A stretch of 61,857 nucleotides of DNA from UBA4421 sp002704225. Its GTDB lineage: Bacteria; Pseudomonadota; Gammaproteobacteria; Pseudomonadales; Azotimanducaceae. The stretch's first letter is position 1. Each line of letters begins with the position of its first letter. Positions 1-9,084 of this stretch are shown here, piece after piece. The position numbers were made by a program, and so were the translations under genes. The notes below the pieces were generated by a model. The model was not told where the DNA came from and searched no databases. It was given only the letters and a program-made list of their open reading frames with translations. The stretch is from contig CACDWG010000014.1 of the NCBI GenBank assembly GCA_902556425.1, positions 1 through 61,857 of the forward strand, read 5' to 3'.

Positions 1-580
1 CCGACGGGTACCACGATGCAGCAAGCGATCAACCAACGTATGGTCGAAGAAGCCCAAGGCGGCAAAAAAGTGGTTCGGCTCAAGGGCGGTGACCCCTTTA
101 TCTTCGGTCGGGGGGGGCGAAGAACTTCTGGAGGCGGCAGTTCACGGATTCACGGTAGACGTGATTCCCGGTATCACGGCCGGTATGGCCGCAGCCAGTT
201 ATGCCGGTGTACCACTGACCCATAGGCATATGAGCCAATCGGTACGCTTTTTGACCGGCCATCGGGTGGCTGACGCGCAAAATCTGGAATGGTCAGAATG
301 GGCGCGAGACGATCAAACCTTAGTGATCTATATGGGCTTGGTCAGTTTGGAAAAAATTCAGAATCGTTTACTGGAAGCCGGTCGAGAGGGCGCTACGCCC
401 GCGGTTCTGATTGAGAATGCAACGCTGCCAGAGCAGCGTGAGATTTATGCGCCACTGGCCGAGCTGCATCAGGCTGTGATCACTGCAGAAGTCAGTGGGC
501 CTTCGATTATTATTGTTGGCGAAGTGGTTGGCGTGCCAAAGCAGGTAGAGAATCTGCTTCAAGCACAGGCAGATCAATAG
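1..580 (+). CDS. Uroporphyrinogen-III C-methyltransferase (3' part, frameshifted)
   Basis: This is the C-terminal part of a SUMT enzyme (CobA, or the CysG methylase domain), which methylates uroporphyrinogen III with SAM to give precorrin-2 for siroheme or cobalamin. The gene enters from before base 1. The first frame carries VVRLKGGDPFIFGRGG, the family hallmark. The continuation (EELLEAAVHGF, then VIPGITAGMAAASYAG and GVPLTHR) lies one frame over. The switch falls in a run of eight G at about 109-117, where seven G would keep the family sequence GRGGEE in one frame. Everything after it is intact to the stop at 578-580. The shift may be a homopolymer sequencing error or a true inactivating mutation. 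Whether a CysG N-terminal dehydrogenase domain precedes it cannot be seen, so no symbol is given. Confidence 0.9.
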   Translation, partial: RRVPRCSKRSTNVWSKKPKAAKKWFGSRAVTPLSSVGGGEELLEAAVHGFTVDVIPGITAGMAAASYAGVPLTHRHMSQSVRFLTGHRVADAQNLEWSEWARDDQTLVIYMGLVSLEKIQNRLLEAGREGATPAVLIENATLPEQREIYAPLAELHQAVITAEVSGPSIIIVGEVVGVPKQVENLLQAQADQ

Positions 581-612
581 GTGCATCGCCAGCCCTGATA
601 TCGGCCGGCGTG

Positions 613-936
613 TCAAAGACAGTTGGTCGGGCGGGGAAGACCGGCAATTTTTGCCGCGGTTTTCGCCGGGCTGCCACCAAAAAGCCCCATCAGATAGACA
701 CTGGAGCCGCAGTCTTCCCCTAACTGTTCTTTGACCAACTTGACCAAGGGCCGCATGGACGGGGACGTCTCTGTGCGCTCAAAGAAGTCGCGCAGCAGGT
801 CGATGATTTGCCAGTGAGAGCCTGATAGCACTAAGCCTTCGGTTGCTGCCAGACGATGAGCTACGTCGTGGCTCCACTCGTTGAGATCGAGGAGAAATCC
901 TTCTTTATCGAATTTGGGAGACTCGGCGGAAGACAT
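613..936 (-). CDS. tusE: TusE/DsrC-family sulfur carrier
   Basis: A 107-residue member of the DsrC/TusE family, which receives persulfide sulfur from TusBCD and hands it to MnmA for 2-thiolation of tRNA U34. The C-terminus reads AGLPRPTNCL, with the conserved penultimate cysteine (Cys106) that carries the sulfur. The second cysteine of true DsrC, about ten residues upstream, is absent, which points to the tRNA-thiolation TusE type and not to dissimilatory sulfur metabolism. It is the last gene of the tusD-C-B-E operon, four bases after tusB, and converges on the methyltransferase gene to its left. Confidence 0.9.
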   Translation of the reverse strand: MSSAESPKFDKEGFLLDLNEWSHDVAHRLAATEGLVLSGSHWQIIDLLRDFFERTETSPSMRPLVKLVKEQLGEDCGSSVYLMGLFGGSPAKTAAKIAGLPRPTNCL

Positions 937-940
937 CGTG

Positions 941-1216
941 TCAGTCCTTCCAACTGACGATGGGCGAATGCGCTTCGGTCAGCGCCACAAGCCCTTCATA
1001 GTCTACGGTTTCGATTGCGCCACGTTGCGCGGCGCTGATACCCCTGGCGTCAGCATCCGTTCTCAATAGGCGTGCCATATTCGATGGCAGATTCGCCTGA
1101 TGCCACAGTGGGCAGGCGTAGACGCCATCGTCCAGCATCAGAACGATGTCGGTCGGATGTCGGCGTTTCAGACAGGAGTCCATGCCCTGTTCGCTGAATA
1201 CCAGATGCAGGCTCAT
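941..1216 (-). CDS. tusB: Sulfurtransferase complex subunit TusB
   Basis: A 91-residue DsrH/TusB-type protein, a small subunit of the cytoplasmic TusBCD heterohexamer that relays sulfur to TusE. The N-terminal start MSLHLVFSE, the central DIVLMLDDGVY strand and the short C-terminal IVSWKD are typical for the family. Its start overlaps the tusC stop by four bases, which suggests translational coupling within the operon. Position between tusC and tusE supports the assignment as much as the sequence does. Confidence 0.88.
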   Translation of the reverse strand: MSLHLVFSEQGMDSCLKRRHPTDIVLMLDDGVYACPLWHQANLPSNMARLLRTDADARGISAAQRGAIETVDYEGLVALTEAHSPIVSWKD

Positions 1217-1572
1217 GGCTGTCCGCCGATCACAACGTCGCTATTACCGATAAGGGCCTGTTGCGCAGCATAATCAACGGCTTCAAATCCAAGGTCTTGA
1301 TCAACCTCAACGCCACGCGTTTGCAGTGAGGGAGCACACACATACAGCCGATCAATTTCATAGGAAGGTAATCCGCTCAGTACCTTGGCTAGGGTCTGCT
1401 GCTCTATGGCGTCGCCGGACTGATCGAGCTGCAGGCTCCAGACACCGTCGTCGCGCAGTAAGATGGACACGTTACCGTCAAAGGCTGCGGCCACCATGGC
1501 GGTTTCCAATTGTTCCAGAACGAAGCTGCTGCCGTACGGTGAACGACTGACAATGAACAAGTACCGTTTCAT
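1213..1572 (-). CDS. tusC: Sulfurtransferase complex subunit TusC
   Basis: A 119-residue DsrF/TusC-type subunit of the TusBCD complex. The N-terminus (RYLFIVSRSPYGSS) and the central SILLRDDGVW segment fit the DsrE/F-like fold, and the length matches the family. It overlaps tusD upstream and tusB downstream by four bases each, so the three subunits are probably made in coupled fashion. Confidence 0.9.
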   Translation of the reverse strand: MKRYLFIVSRSPYGSSFVLEQLETAMVAAAFDGNVSILLRDDGVWSLQLDQSGDAIEQQTLAKVLSGLPSYEIDRLYVCAPSLQTRGVEVDQDLGFEAVDYAAQQALIGNSDVVIGGQP

Positions 1573-1964
1573 GCAGGGAACTCGACGTAGCGATCGGCGG
1601 TCGCGATTGCGCCGATGAGCTGGCCAAGGCCGACAAGTTCAAATGTGTTGCTCAATGTGTCCGAGGGCAAGTCGTAGCGCGCTTGTTCTGTTGCATCCAC
1701 GACCCCGCGCTTGATACCGCTGGCGATACATATGGCGAGCTCGGTGCCACCTTCGCTCAGAGATTTCCAGCGCGTTGCGAGATTCACATTGTATCGCGTT
1801 TGCGGCGGTACGTGGCTGTTCAGACCTTGATAAACGCCCTCGTGAAAGAAGAACACGCGTTCAATCTGATGCCCACGGGCGAGTAACGCATCGGCAAAGC
1901 CAAGGGCGTGAGCCGCAGCATTACTGGAATAGGGTGCACCGTGAACGGCAAGGGCATAAATCAT
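1569..1964 (-). CDS. tusD: Sulfurtransferase complex subunit TusD
   Basis: A 131-residue DsrE/TusD-type subunit. Cys79 in LAICIASGIKRGV sits at the position of the persulfide-carrying cysteine of E. coli TusD (Cys78), so the protein should be catalytically competent. It opens the tusD-C-B-E block and begins only 24 bases after the stop of the RND permease gene. Cotranscription with the efflux pump is therefore possible, although tus genes normally form their own unit. Confidence 0.92.
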   Translation of the reverse strand: MIYALAVHGAPYSSNAAAHALGFADALLARGHQIERVFFFHEGVYQGLNSHVPPQTRYNVNLATRWKSLSEGGTELAICIASGIKRGVVDATEQARYDLPSDTLSNTFELVGLGQLIGAIATADRYVEFPA

Positions 1965-1988
1965 GTCGCTATGGTACCCGAACAGGCA

Positions 1989-4900
1989 TTAGCTGGTCTG
2001 CAGTTCAGGTACTGATCGAGTTCCCACCAGGGCTTTGACGTCTTCAAGAATGACGATCAATGCCGGAATCAAGAACAGAATAATAACGCTGGCGAACACG
2101 ATGCCGGTAGCCAGACTGACGGCCATGGGGATAAGAAATTGAGCCTGGGTACTGGTCTCGAACAGCATCGGTGTTAAGCCGAGGGCTGTGGTGGCCGTGG
2201 TCAGGAATATGGCGCGAAAACGTCGCCTAGACGCCTCGGTTACCGATGCCTGAACTGGCATGCCCGACGCGCGATTGCGGTTGTACTGATCCATGAGTAC
2301 CAACGAATCGTTCACGACCACCCCGCTGAGAGCCACGATGCCGAAGATGGAAATAAACGAAATGTTATAGCCCAACAGAAAGTGGCCGATCACAGCACCG
2401 GCGGCACCAAAGGGTACGCCCGCCAGCACCACGAAGGGCTGTAAATAGCTGCGCGTCTGAGAAGCCAGCAGAACGAAAATCGTTAACATCGCCACTGCCA
2501 TCATGCGCCCAAGGGACGCCATATCCTCAGACTCTTCCTTGCCTTGGCCTGCTTGGTTTACCTGCAGGCCAGGATATCGCGTCAGGAGCGCCGGAATGAT
2601 GTCATTCAGTACCTGACTGTTGGCCTGCGTCGGCGTGGTCAGGCTATTGTCCACCTCGCTGGTGACACTGACGATTCGCAGGCCATCAACCCGTTCAATG
2701 CTAGAAAAGCTCCGGGACTCTTTGAGTCTCGCCACGGTAGACAGTGGCGTTTGAGTGCCGTCCTGTAAGCGAATGCGGATACGCTCCAAGTCTTGGGTGC
2801 TTTGTCGCTGGCTTTCAGGGTAGCGAACCATGACCTTAAGCTCGTTGCGCCCACGCTGAATCCGCTGCACTTCTTGGCCAAAAAAGCTGTTGCGCAGCTG
2901 TCGCGCTACGTCTGCGGGCAGCAGACCGGCCGCTTCGCCGGCAGGCGTCAGTTCGATATCAAACTGGCGTTTGCCGAGATTGAACGTGTCTTGAATGTCG
3001 TAAAGACCGGTCAGTTCGGCATAACGCTCCTTCAAGTCGTCCACGGCGGCAAATAAAACCGTATCGTCTTGATGCGCGAGGCGAAATTCCACCGCTGCGC
3101 CATTGCTGAAAAAGTTCGAGCGAAAAGACAGGCTCTCCACCCCGCCAATCTCTCCAGTTGCGATACGCCACTGACGTTCCAGCTCGCCCGCAGAAAGCGT
3201 TCGTAAGGGCTCGTCTTGCAGCGTGATGGTCATCGACGCCAAATGACTGGCGGTCGTCATGGCAGTGCCGCCGCCGGGTCCGCCGCCAGCACGACTGGCA
3301 CCTCCAATCGTCGCGCTTATAGCGCTGAATGCCGTTCCGTTATTGGCTTCGTTAACCTGATAGGCGGCTTCAATGATTCGGTTAGCCGCCAGTTCGGTCG
3401 AGCGAAAAGGGGTACCTACCGGGAAGGTGAGATTGGCTCGTATGGTGTCTGATTCTAGATCAGGGAAAAAGATGAAGCGTACGGCGCCACTGGAGACTGT
3501 GGCTGCCGCGACGACCAAAAGGCAAATGCCGCAAAGCAGGGAAAAGTACCGACGTTGAACAGCCCAAGAGACGCCGGGTAAGAAGACGCGATCTCGAAAA
3601 GACATGACCTTGCGGCTCACCGAGTCCTGAAAGCTTTTGAGGGGCCCTGTGCTCCACGACTGACCATGTGATAGGTGGGCAGGCAAGATGAAGAAGACTT
3701 CCAGAAGCGACATGCTGAGTACCAAGATGACCACGATGGGAACGGAGCCGAGGATTTGTCCAAAGGTACCTGTGACGAACAGAAGAGGGGCGAAGGCCGC
3801 AATGGTCGTCAGAACGCCGATGGTCACCGGACTGAAAACGCCTTGAATACCGCGCAGGGTAGCAGCTGGGTTAAGGCCGTGTTTTTCCTGCTCCGTGATG
3901 ATGTTCTCTCCAACGACCACCGCATCGTCGACGACGATACCCAGCACGATAATCAGAGCAAATAACGAGACCATGTTGATGTTCACACCAAAGGGGGCAA
4001 AGAACAAAAACGCACCGAGAAACGAGATCGGCACGCCCATGGCGACCCAAGTGGCTAAGCGCAGGTCCAGCATGATGACCAGGAAAAGAAAGACCAAGGC
4101 GAACCCCAGAAGTCCGTTGCGTACCAGTAGACTCAGTCGCTGCTCGAGAATGTTTGTTTGGTCATCCCAAATTTCCACCGATGTACCTTGGGGCGCTTGG
4201 TAACTGCCAAGGAAAGCCTTCAGCTGGGAGGCAATAAATAGGGCGTCTTCCGCTTCTGACTTTTCGACTTTGACCAGCAAACTCTGCCGACCATTGAATT
4301 CCTGAATCACATCGTCGTCGACGAATCCGTCGCGGATGGTTGCCACATCACCCAGTCTTAAAATGCTGCCATCAGGCTCTGCGCGCAACACGATGTCGGA
4401 GAATTCGGGTCCGGTTAGGCGTTTTTTATTCGTCCGCAGTAACAGGTCTCCGGCGTCGGTTCGCAGTTCCCCAGCGGACAAATTGAGTGATGACGAATTG
4501 ATTGCTCTGGCAAGATCGGCAATCGATAAATTGAATTGGCGAAGCGTTTCTTCGCTGACTTCGACGGATATTTCCAGGTCACGCGCGCCCATCAACGAAA
4601 CCAAGGTCACACTGGGCAGCGTCAGCAGTTGATCGGCCAGAGACTCGGCAGCTTTGCGTAACGTCATTTCGTCTCGATTGGATGTCACGACGAGGGTCAT
4701 GACATCGCTGACGGTTTGGGCTCTCTCAATCTCGGGTTGCTCTGCATTTTCCGGGGGGAAATCTGCAATGCGTTCTACGGCGGACTCCACGTCGTCTTTG
4801 ACTTCTTTGTCATCGACGTAATCCTTAAGTTCGATGGTCACAGTGCCAACGTTCTCGGCGGCGGAGGAACGCACTTCATCAACCCCTTCAATTCCCAGTA

Positions 4901-5189
4901 CGGCCTCTTCAACGCGGCGCGTAATGGCTTCCTCGACTTCACTGGGCGTCGCCCCGGGGTAGGGAACGACGACGGTGATAATCCCAGGATTCAGGGTGGG
5001 AAACACTTGGGCGTTCAGACCGATCCCTGAAATCAATCCGCCAATCAGGAGCAACCCCATCATGAGGTTGGCTGCGACGGAATTGTTGGCGAAGTAGGCA
5101 ATAATGCCAAGATCACTGGCGTTCTTGACTGACTGATGAGCTGATGTGCTCGCGGCTGAGTTAGCCTGAATTTTTTCGCTATTATCCAT
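1989..5189 (-). CDS. RND-family efflux permease
   Basis: A 1066-residue inner-membrane proton-driven exporter of the AcrB/MexB superfamily. Length and architecture fit: an N-terminal segment with TM1 (about 35-60), a large periplasmic porter domain, a TM2-6 block, a second periplasmic domain and a C-terminal TM block. In TM4 the motif VLGIVVDDAVVVGENI contains the paired aspartates of the proton relay. It lies five bases downstream of the membrane fusion protein gene and forms a two-gene pump operon with it. No TolC-like outer-membrane channel is present, so the pump probably uses one encoded elsewhere. The substrate cannot be told from sequence. Confidence 0.93.
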   Translation of the reverse strand: MDNSEKIQANSAASTSAHQSVKNASDLGIIAYFANNSVAANLMMGLLLIGGLISGIGLNAQVFPTLNPGIITVVVPYPGATPSEVEEAITRRVEEAVLGIEGVDEVRSSAAENVGTVTIELKDYVDDKEVKDDVESAVERIADFPPENAEQPEIERAQTVSDVMTLVVTSNRDEMTLRKAAESLADQLLTLPSVTLVSLMGARDLEISVEVSEETLRQFNLSIADLARAINSSSLNLSAGELRTDAGDLLLRTNKKRLTGPEFSDIVLRAEPDGSILRLGDVATIRDGFVDDDVIQEFNGRQSLLVKVEKSEAEDALFIASQLKAFLGSYQAPQGTSVEIWDDQTNILEQRLSLLVRNGLLGFALVFLFLVIMLDLRLATWVAMGVPISFLGAFLFFAPFGVNINMVSLFALIIVLGIVVDDAVVVGENIITEQEKHGLNPAATLRGIQGVFSPVTIGVLTTIAAFAPLLFVTGTFGQILGSVPIVVILVLSMSLLEVFFILPAHLSHGQSWSTGPLKSFQDSVSRKVMSFRDRVFLPGVSWAVQRRYFSLLCGICLLVVAAATVSSGAVRFIFFPDLESDTIRANLTFPVGTPFRSTELAANRIIEAAYQVNEANNGTAFSAISATIGGASRAGGGPGGGTAMTTASHLASMTITLQDEPLRTLSAGELERQWRIATGEIGGVESLSFRSNFFSNGAAVEFRLAHQDDTVLFAAVDDLKERYAELTGLYDIQDTFNLGKRQFDIELTPAGEAAGLLPADVARQLRNSFFGQEVQRIQRGRNELKVMVRYPESQRQSTQDLERIRIRLQDGTQTPLSTVARLKESRSFSSIERVDGLRIVSVTSEVDNSLTTPTQANSQVLNDIIPALLTRYPGLQVNQAGQGKEESEDMASLGRMMAVAMLTIFVLLASQTRSYLQPFVVLAGVPFGAAGAVIGHFLLGYNISFISIFGIVALSGVVVNDSLVLMDQYNRNRASGMPVQASVTEASRRRFRAIFLTTATTALGLTPMLFETSTQAQFLIPMAVSLATGIVFASVIILFLIPALIVILEDVKALVGTRSVPELQTS

Positions 5190-5194
5190 TGGCT

Positions 5195-6463
5195 TTAGCT
5201 TTCCTGGGATACGAACGGGATTGTCGCTACGGGCATTCCTGCGCTGATGCCGGAGACGCTGCCGATCACAATGCCTTCGCCGATGTCGAAGCCTTTCACC
5301 ACGATGCCCTGAGAGTTCCTGCCCAATACATTAGTCCGATGTTCGCGCAGGGTTCCGCCGCGCACATACAATAGCGTGTCGCCTGCCTGAAGAGCCGCCT
5401 CAGGAATCACGAGGCTGTTTGGGTGTTCAGGGCCCTCGATCATCACATCCGCAAACATGCCGGGCTTGAGCTTCAATGTTGAATTCGCTGAACCTTGTGG
5501 TAGCGGTACGTACAGGCGGGCGAAGCGGCTTCGAGAATCCAGCTCGGCGCTGGCTCGATCAATGACCGCTTCGAAGCGCTGACCATCGGCCAGAATTTGA
5601 ACCCGACGATTTTTCACCGGAGCGATCTGAGCAAGGTCGGATTGAGCAATAGGCACCACAAGTTCGACGCTGTTGAGTGCATACGCCTGACCGAACGATT
5701 TGCCACTGCTGATGAGCTGTCCAATTTGCGCACTGCTTTGGGTAATCATGCCGTCGAACGGCATGGAGAAGCGCGTCCGTTGCAGATTCAGTTGGGCGAT
5801 GTCTGCGCGGGATTCTGCTGCCAGCAACTGTGCCTTGGCTTGGGCGATCTGAGGGCGTAACGCGACCAAACTGGGCACCGCTTTATTCGGATTGACCAGT
5901 CCATAGTTACGCACAGCGGCGTCGCTCTTTGCCTGCTGCAGCTGCAGGTTGGCGATTTGTACCTCCACATCGGCTCTTGCTTGGCGCAGCTGGAGCAAAA
6001 ATTCGTCTTGTTCAAGCTCCACGAGGACGTCGCCTGCCTGGAACCCACCGCCAACAGCCATGGCAGAGTCCATACGGGCAATACGTCCTGTTACTTGGGT
6101 AACCAAGTCGACGCTGCTTGAAACGCTAACGGCACCATTCCCTTCAACCAGGACCCGATGGACTCCGGCTAAGGGTGTAATGATTGCCACATTAGGCGCA
6201 GGGGAGACGTCTGCGGCAGCCATCCCTGCCATCCCTTGAACGCTCGCAGGGGCTGAAGGTGCTCGGGAGTAGTAAACTGCCACGGCCATCAGCAGGAGTA
6301 CGAGCAAAATTTGCAAGATTCCGATGATACGCGAGCGTTTGCTCGGCGTTTCTGGCTTGGCCAGTGCATTGCTTACGCCGGTTGGCTCGAGATCAGTCAT
6401 TGGAGGCATGAGCTTGTCGTCGCTCTGCGCGCTTGTGTGGATGTTTTTCAAGTTCTTTAACAT
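5195..6463 (-). CDS. RND efflux periplasmic adaptor (membrane fusion protein)
   Basis: A 422-residue HlyD/AcrA-type adaptor that bridges the RND permease and an outer-membrane channel. One TM segment lies at residues 46-66 after an unusually long, polar N-terminal tail. It is followed by a biotinyl-lipoyl-like half (GDVLVELEQDEFLLQLRQA), a helical hairpin of about residues 150-215, the second lipoyl half (FDGMITQSSAQIGQLISSG) and beta-barrel domains. The chosen ATG has AAAGG nine bases upstream. A later Met at residue 19 or 22 would shorten the tail but lacks a clear ribosome site. A cytoplasmic tail before a TM anchor differs from the lipoprotein anchoring of AcrA. Confidence 0.92.
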   Translation of the reverse strand: MLKNLKNIHTSAQSDDKLMPPMTDLEPTGVSNALAKPETPSKRSRIIGILQILLVLLLMAVAVYYSRAPSAPASVQGMAGMAAADVSPAPNVAIITPLAGVHRVLVEGNGAVSVSSSVDLVTQVTGRIARMDSAMAVGGGFQAGDVLVELEQDEFLLQLRQARADVEVQIANLQLQQAKSDAAVRNYGLVNPNKAVPSLVALRPQIAQAKAQLLAAESRADIAQLNLQRTRFSMPFDGMITQSSAQIGQLISSGKSFGQAYALNSVELVVPIAQSDLAQIAPVKNRRVQILADGQRFEAVIDRASAELDSRSRFARLYVPLPQGSANSTLKLKPGMFADVMIEGPEHPNSLVIPEAALQAGDTLLYVRGGTLREHRTNVLGRNSQGIVVKGFDIGEGIVIGSVSGISAGMPVATIPFVSQES

Positions 6464-6702
6464 AGGCGTAGACCTTTGGGCATTCGATAGACTTTGCGGC
6501 GCGACAGACGTGGACGTTCAAAAGTATCTCGTGGTGGTCATGAACTGTTTGTGAAGAGATTTGATCAATCGCATAGGGTTTTTCGACATAGCAGGCTGCC
6601 TTCATTACCATGCCTTGCTGCAAAACCAGCGCTGTTGGATTTATCCTCCCAGTGCGATGACGCATCTCGACCCCTGAGTTTATCGATACATAAGGAAATA
6701 CC
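6464..6702. other. Divergent intergenic region, efflux operon / old yellow enzyme
   Basis: This gap holds the promoters of two divergent units. I see the ribosome site AAGGAA before the gene at 6703 and AAAGG before the fusion-protein start. I could not identify convincing -35/-10 boxes or an operator with long perfect arms. Confidence 0.4.
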
Positions 6703-7809
6703 ATGAGCGAATCCGAATCATTACAGCCGGAACGCCGCCTCGATCAACCACTGCAGTTTAAGTCCGGTCAGCGAATGAAGAACCGATTTATGCTGGCTCC
6801 GCTGACCAATTCACAAAGTCATGCCGATGGACGCTTGTCTGATGAAGAATTTCACTGGCTTACCATGCGAGCCAAGGGTCAATTCGGGTTGACCATGACC
6901 TGTGCTGCACACGTACAGGCCGTGGGGCAGGGGTTTCCGGGGCAGTTGGGTATTTTTGGCGATGAACACCTCGAAGGTCATGTCCGCCTTGCCAAGGCGA
7001 TCAAGGACGAAGACAGCATTGCCGTGGTGCAGTTACATCATGCGGGCATGCGCTCGCCCAAGGAGTTGATTGGCGAATCGCCTGTTTGCCCATCGGATGA
7101 CGCCGAAACCGGGTCACGGGCGCTGTCTCTGGCCGAAGTGCATCAACTTCGAGACGATTTCATCGCCGGCGCGGTGCGTTCGCAGCAGGCGGGTTACGAC
7201 GGTGTGGAAATTCATGGCGCTCATGGTTACATCGTTTGTCAGTTTTTGAGCCCTGAGACGAATCAGCGCGATGACGAATACGGTGGCTCACTGGAAAATC
7301 GACAGCGATTATTGATGGAAATTGCTGCCGGTATACGCAGCCAGTGCGGCGCGGAATTTTTGTTGGGCGTTCGCGTGTCTCCCGAGCGTTTTGGCATGCA
7401 GTTACAAGAAGTTTTGAATACCTGTCAGCTGTTGATTGATCGAGATCTGGTGGATTTCTTGGATATCTCACTGTGGGACAGTTTTAAGCTGCCGGCTGAA
7501 GAAGAGTATCAAAAGCAAAGCCTGCTGGATTACTTTGCGCAGTTGAGGCGTGGGCAAGTCATGCTGACGGTGGCGGGTAAAATACGGACGGCCCAAGAAT
7601 GCCAGGCGGTGATCGGGTCCGATGTCGACTTTGTCACTATAGGACGAGCGGCGATTTTGCATCACGATTTCCCTCAAAAAGTGTTGCAGAACCCGGAGTT
7701 TGAACCCATTGCCAACCCAGTAAGCCGAGACCACTTGCTTGCCGAGGGACTGAGTCCTGTCTTTGTTGACTATATGAACAGTTGGAAAGGCTTTGTCGCA
7801 GAAGATTAA
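6703..7809 (+). CDS. NADH:flavin oxidoreductase (old yellow enzyme family)
   Basis: A 368-residue FMN-dependent TIM-barrel ene-reductase of the old yellow enzyme family, which reduces activated C=C bonds of enones, nitro compounds or related electrophiles with NAD(P)H. The start of the barrel reads APLTNSQSH. His171 and His174 in HGAHGYI form the substrate-binding pair. NQRDDEYGGSLENRQRL is a strongly conserved family block, and the phosphate-binding end reads VAGKIRT then TIGRAAI. It is divergent from the efflux operon, which might act on the same class of toxic electrophiles, but no shared control is visible. The ribosome site is ATAAGGAAATACC before ATG. Confidence 0.93.
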   Translation: MSESESLQPERRLDQPLQFKSGQRMKNRFMLAPLTNSQSHADGRLSDEEFHWLTMRAKGQFGLTMTCAAHVQAVGQGFPGQLGIFGDEHLEGHVRLAKAIKDEDSIAVVQLHHAGMRSPKELIGESPVCPSDDAETGSRALSLAEVHQLRDDFIAGAVRSQQAGYDGVEIHGAHGYIVCQFLSPETNQRDDEYGGSLENRQRLLMEIAAGIRSQCGAEFLLGVRVSPERFGMQLQEVLNTCQLLIDRDLVDFLDISLWDSFKLPAEEEYQKQSLLDYFAQLRRGQVMLTVAGKIRTAQECQAVIGSDVDFVTIGRAAILHHDFPQKVLQNPEFEPIANPVSRDHLLAEGLSPVFVDYMNSWKGFVAED

Positions 7810-7874
7810 CGCTGGCTTCACGGTGACTTCACCGTTGCGCCCATACGATGCGCCGACATTTCAAAGGTTGGCCT

Positions 7875-8591
7875 ATGAATCGGATTGGGATTATCGGAGA
7901 CGTGCATGCGGAGCATGGTCGCCTTGCAGCGGCGCTGGAATTCCTCCTCAACCAGAGGGTTGATGCACTGATTTGCACCGGCGATTTGCCGGACGGCGTG
8001 GGTGACCTAGACGCCTGCTGTGATCTGCTGCGGGCAGCTGAGGTACTGACGGTGGCAGGGAACCACGACCGCTGGTTTTTGCAGGATCGGGTACGCCATG
8101 TGCAAGATGCCCATCTGCGTGAAAACGCCTCCAAGGACACGATCCGGTTCATCGAAAGTCTGCCCAAAATGCGGACGCTGAAAACTCCCGCAGGCGCACT
8201 GATGCTGTGCCATGGCGTGCTGGAGGACGACTTGGCCAAAATCTGGCCTGGATCTGAGCGTTCCAGCAGCCGATGTTCTGCCGCGCTCGATGCCTTGCTG
8301 CAGGAAACGGATCCGCCACGCTTTGTGATTAACGGGCATATGCACTTTCGAACCGTGATCGACTTTCCTCGTACCCAGGTGATTAACGGCGGTACCCTGA
8401 AGGGCCAGTACGCTGGCTTTTCCATTTTGGATGTTGGCAACAGTCGGATCGACAGTTTCAACTTCTCGACCGAAAATGACATCGAACTTGCACGGCAGCT
8501 TGATTTAGGCGCTCATCTCGGTCGCCGGGTATGGCGAAATACAGACGATTTTGATGGCGAATGGCAGCCGGTGATTTTGCACAGTGCGTGA
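7875..8591 (+). CDS. Metallophosphoesterase family protein
   Basis: A 238-residue calcineurin-like phosphoesterase. The binuclear-metal ligands are all visible: Asp9 and His11 (GDVHAEH), Asp37 (TGDL), Asn63-His64-Asp65 (GNHD), His113 and His155/His157 (NGHMH). The small size, close to YfcE-type enzymes, suggests a soluble phosphodiesterase or phosphatase; the substrate is unknown. I chose the internal ATG at 7875 because the family begins right at the first metal motif and an AAAGG box lies nine bases upstream. An in-frame upstream ATG at 7848 would add nine residues. Confidence 0.9.
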   Translation: MNRIGIIGDVHAEHGRLAAALEFLLNQRVDALICTGDLPDGVGDLDACCDLLRAAEVLTVAGNHDRWFLQDRVRHVQDAHLRENASKDTIRFIESLPKMRTLKTPAGALMLCHGVLEDDLAKIWPGSERSSSRCSAALDALLQETDPPRFVINGHMHFRTVIDFPRTQVINGGTLKGQYAGFSILDVGNSRIDSFNFSTENDIELARQLDLGAHLGRRVWRNTDDFDGEWQPVILHSA

Positions 8592-8622
8592 GCCAGGCGG
8601 AGACTGAGGCCTTGGAGCAAAC

Positions 8623-8970
8623 ATGGATCGAAAGCCAGAAATAACCTGGGACGACTTCAGCAAACTCGATATCCGCGTGGGCACGGTGGAACGCGCCGAA
8701 GCGTTCCCAGAAGCACGCCGACCGGCGATCAAGCTCTGGTTGGATTTTGGCGAGGGCGTTGGCGTACTTAAGACCAGTGCGCAAATTACCGCGCATTACA
8801 CGCCAGAGGTTCTGTTGGGTCGGCAATTGGTCGCCGTCGTGAATTTTCCCCCCAAACAAATCGGCTCGTTTATGAGCCAGTGCCTGGTGCTCGGGGCAAT
8901 CGAATCCGGCGGGGATGTTGTATTGCTCGGCGCTGATCATCCGGTTGCTGCAGGCTTACCCATCGCCTAG
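8623..8970 (+). CDS. CsaA-like tRNA-binding (OB-fold) protein
   Basis: A 115-residue stand-alone EMAP/Arc1p-type OB-fold domain, the same domain found at the C-terminus of methionyl-tRNA synthetase. The block FSKLDIRVGTVERAEAFPEA and the later VAVVNFPPKQIGSFMSQCLVLG match the CsaA family, reported to have chaperone and tRNA-binding activity. It follows the phosphoesterase by 31 bases with GGAG before the ATG, so the two are probably cotranscribed. It lies far from any metG gene. Confidence 0.88.
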   Translation: MDRKPEITWDDFSKLDIRVGTVERAEAFPEARRPAIKLWLDFGEGVGVLKTSAQITAHYTPEVLLGRQLVAVVNFPPKQIGSFMSQCLVLGAIESGGDVVLLGADHPVAAGLPIA

Positions 8971-9084
8971 GGCATGCTGTTATTGGGTCGACTGGTTAGC
9001 ACAGAGTCCGAACTCGCCTTTGCGCTCCGCTCGTCCTTTGGCGATAGTGCAACGTGGTTTATTGAATAGATTACAGAGGCGAGC

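Noticed and set aside
613..1964. Dissimilatory sulfur (dsrEFHC) genes
   Set aside because: The DsrC-like protein has only the penultimate cysteine and no dsrAB genes are near, so tusDCBE is the better reading.
6393..6706. ORFs on both strands in the gap before the old yellow enzyme gene
   Set aside because: Low-complexity composition, overlap with the fusion-protein 5' end and no ribosome sites; they are shadows of the divergent region.
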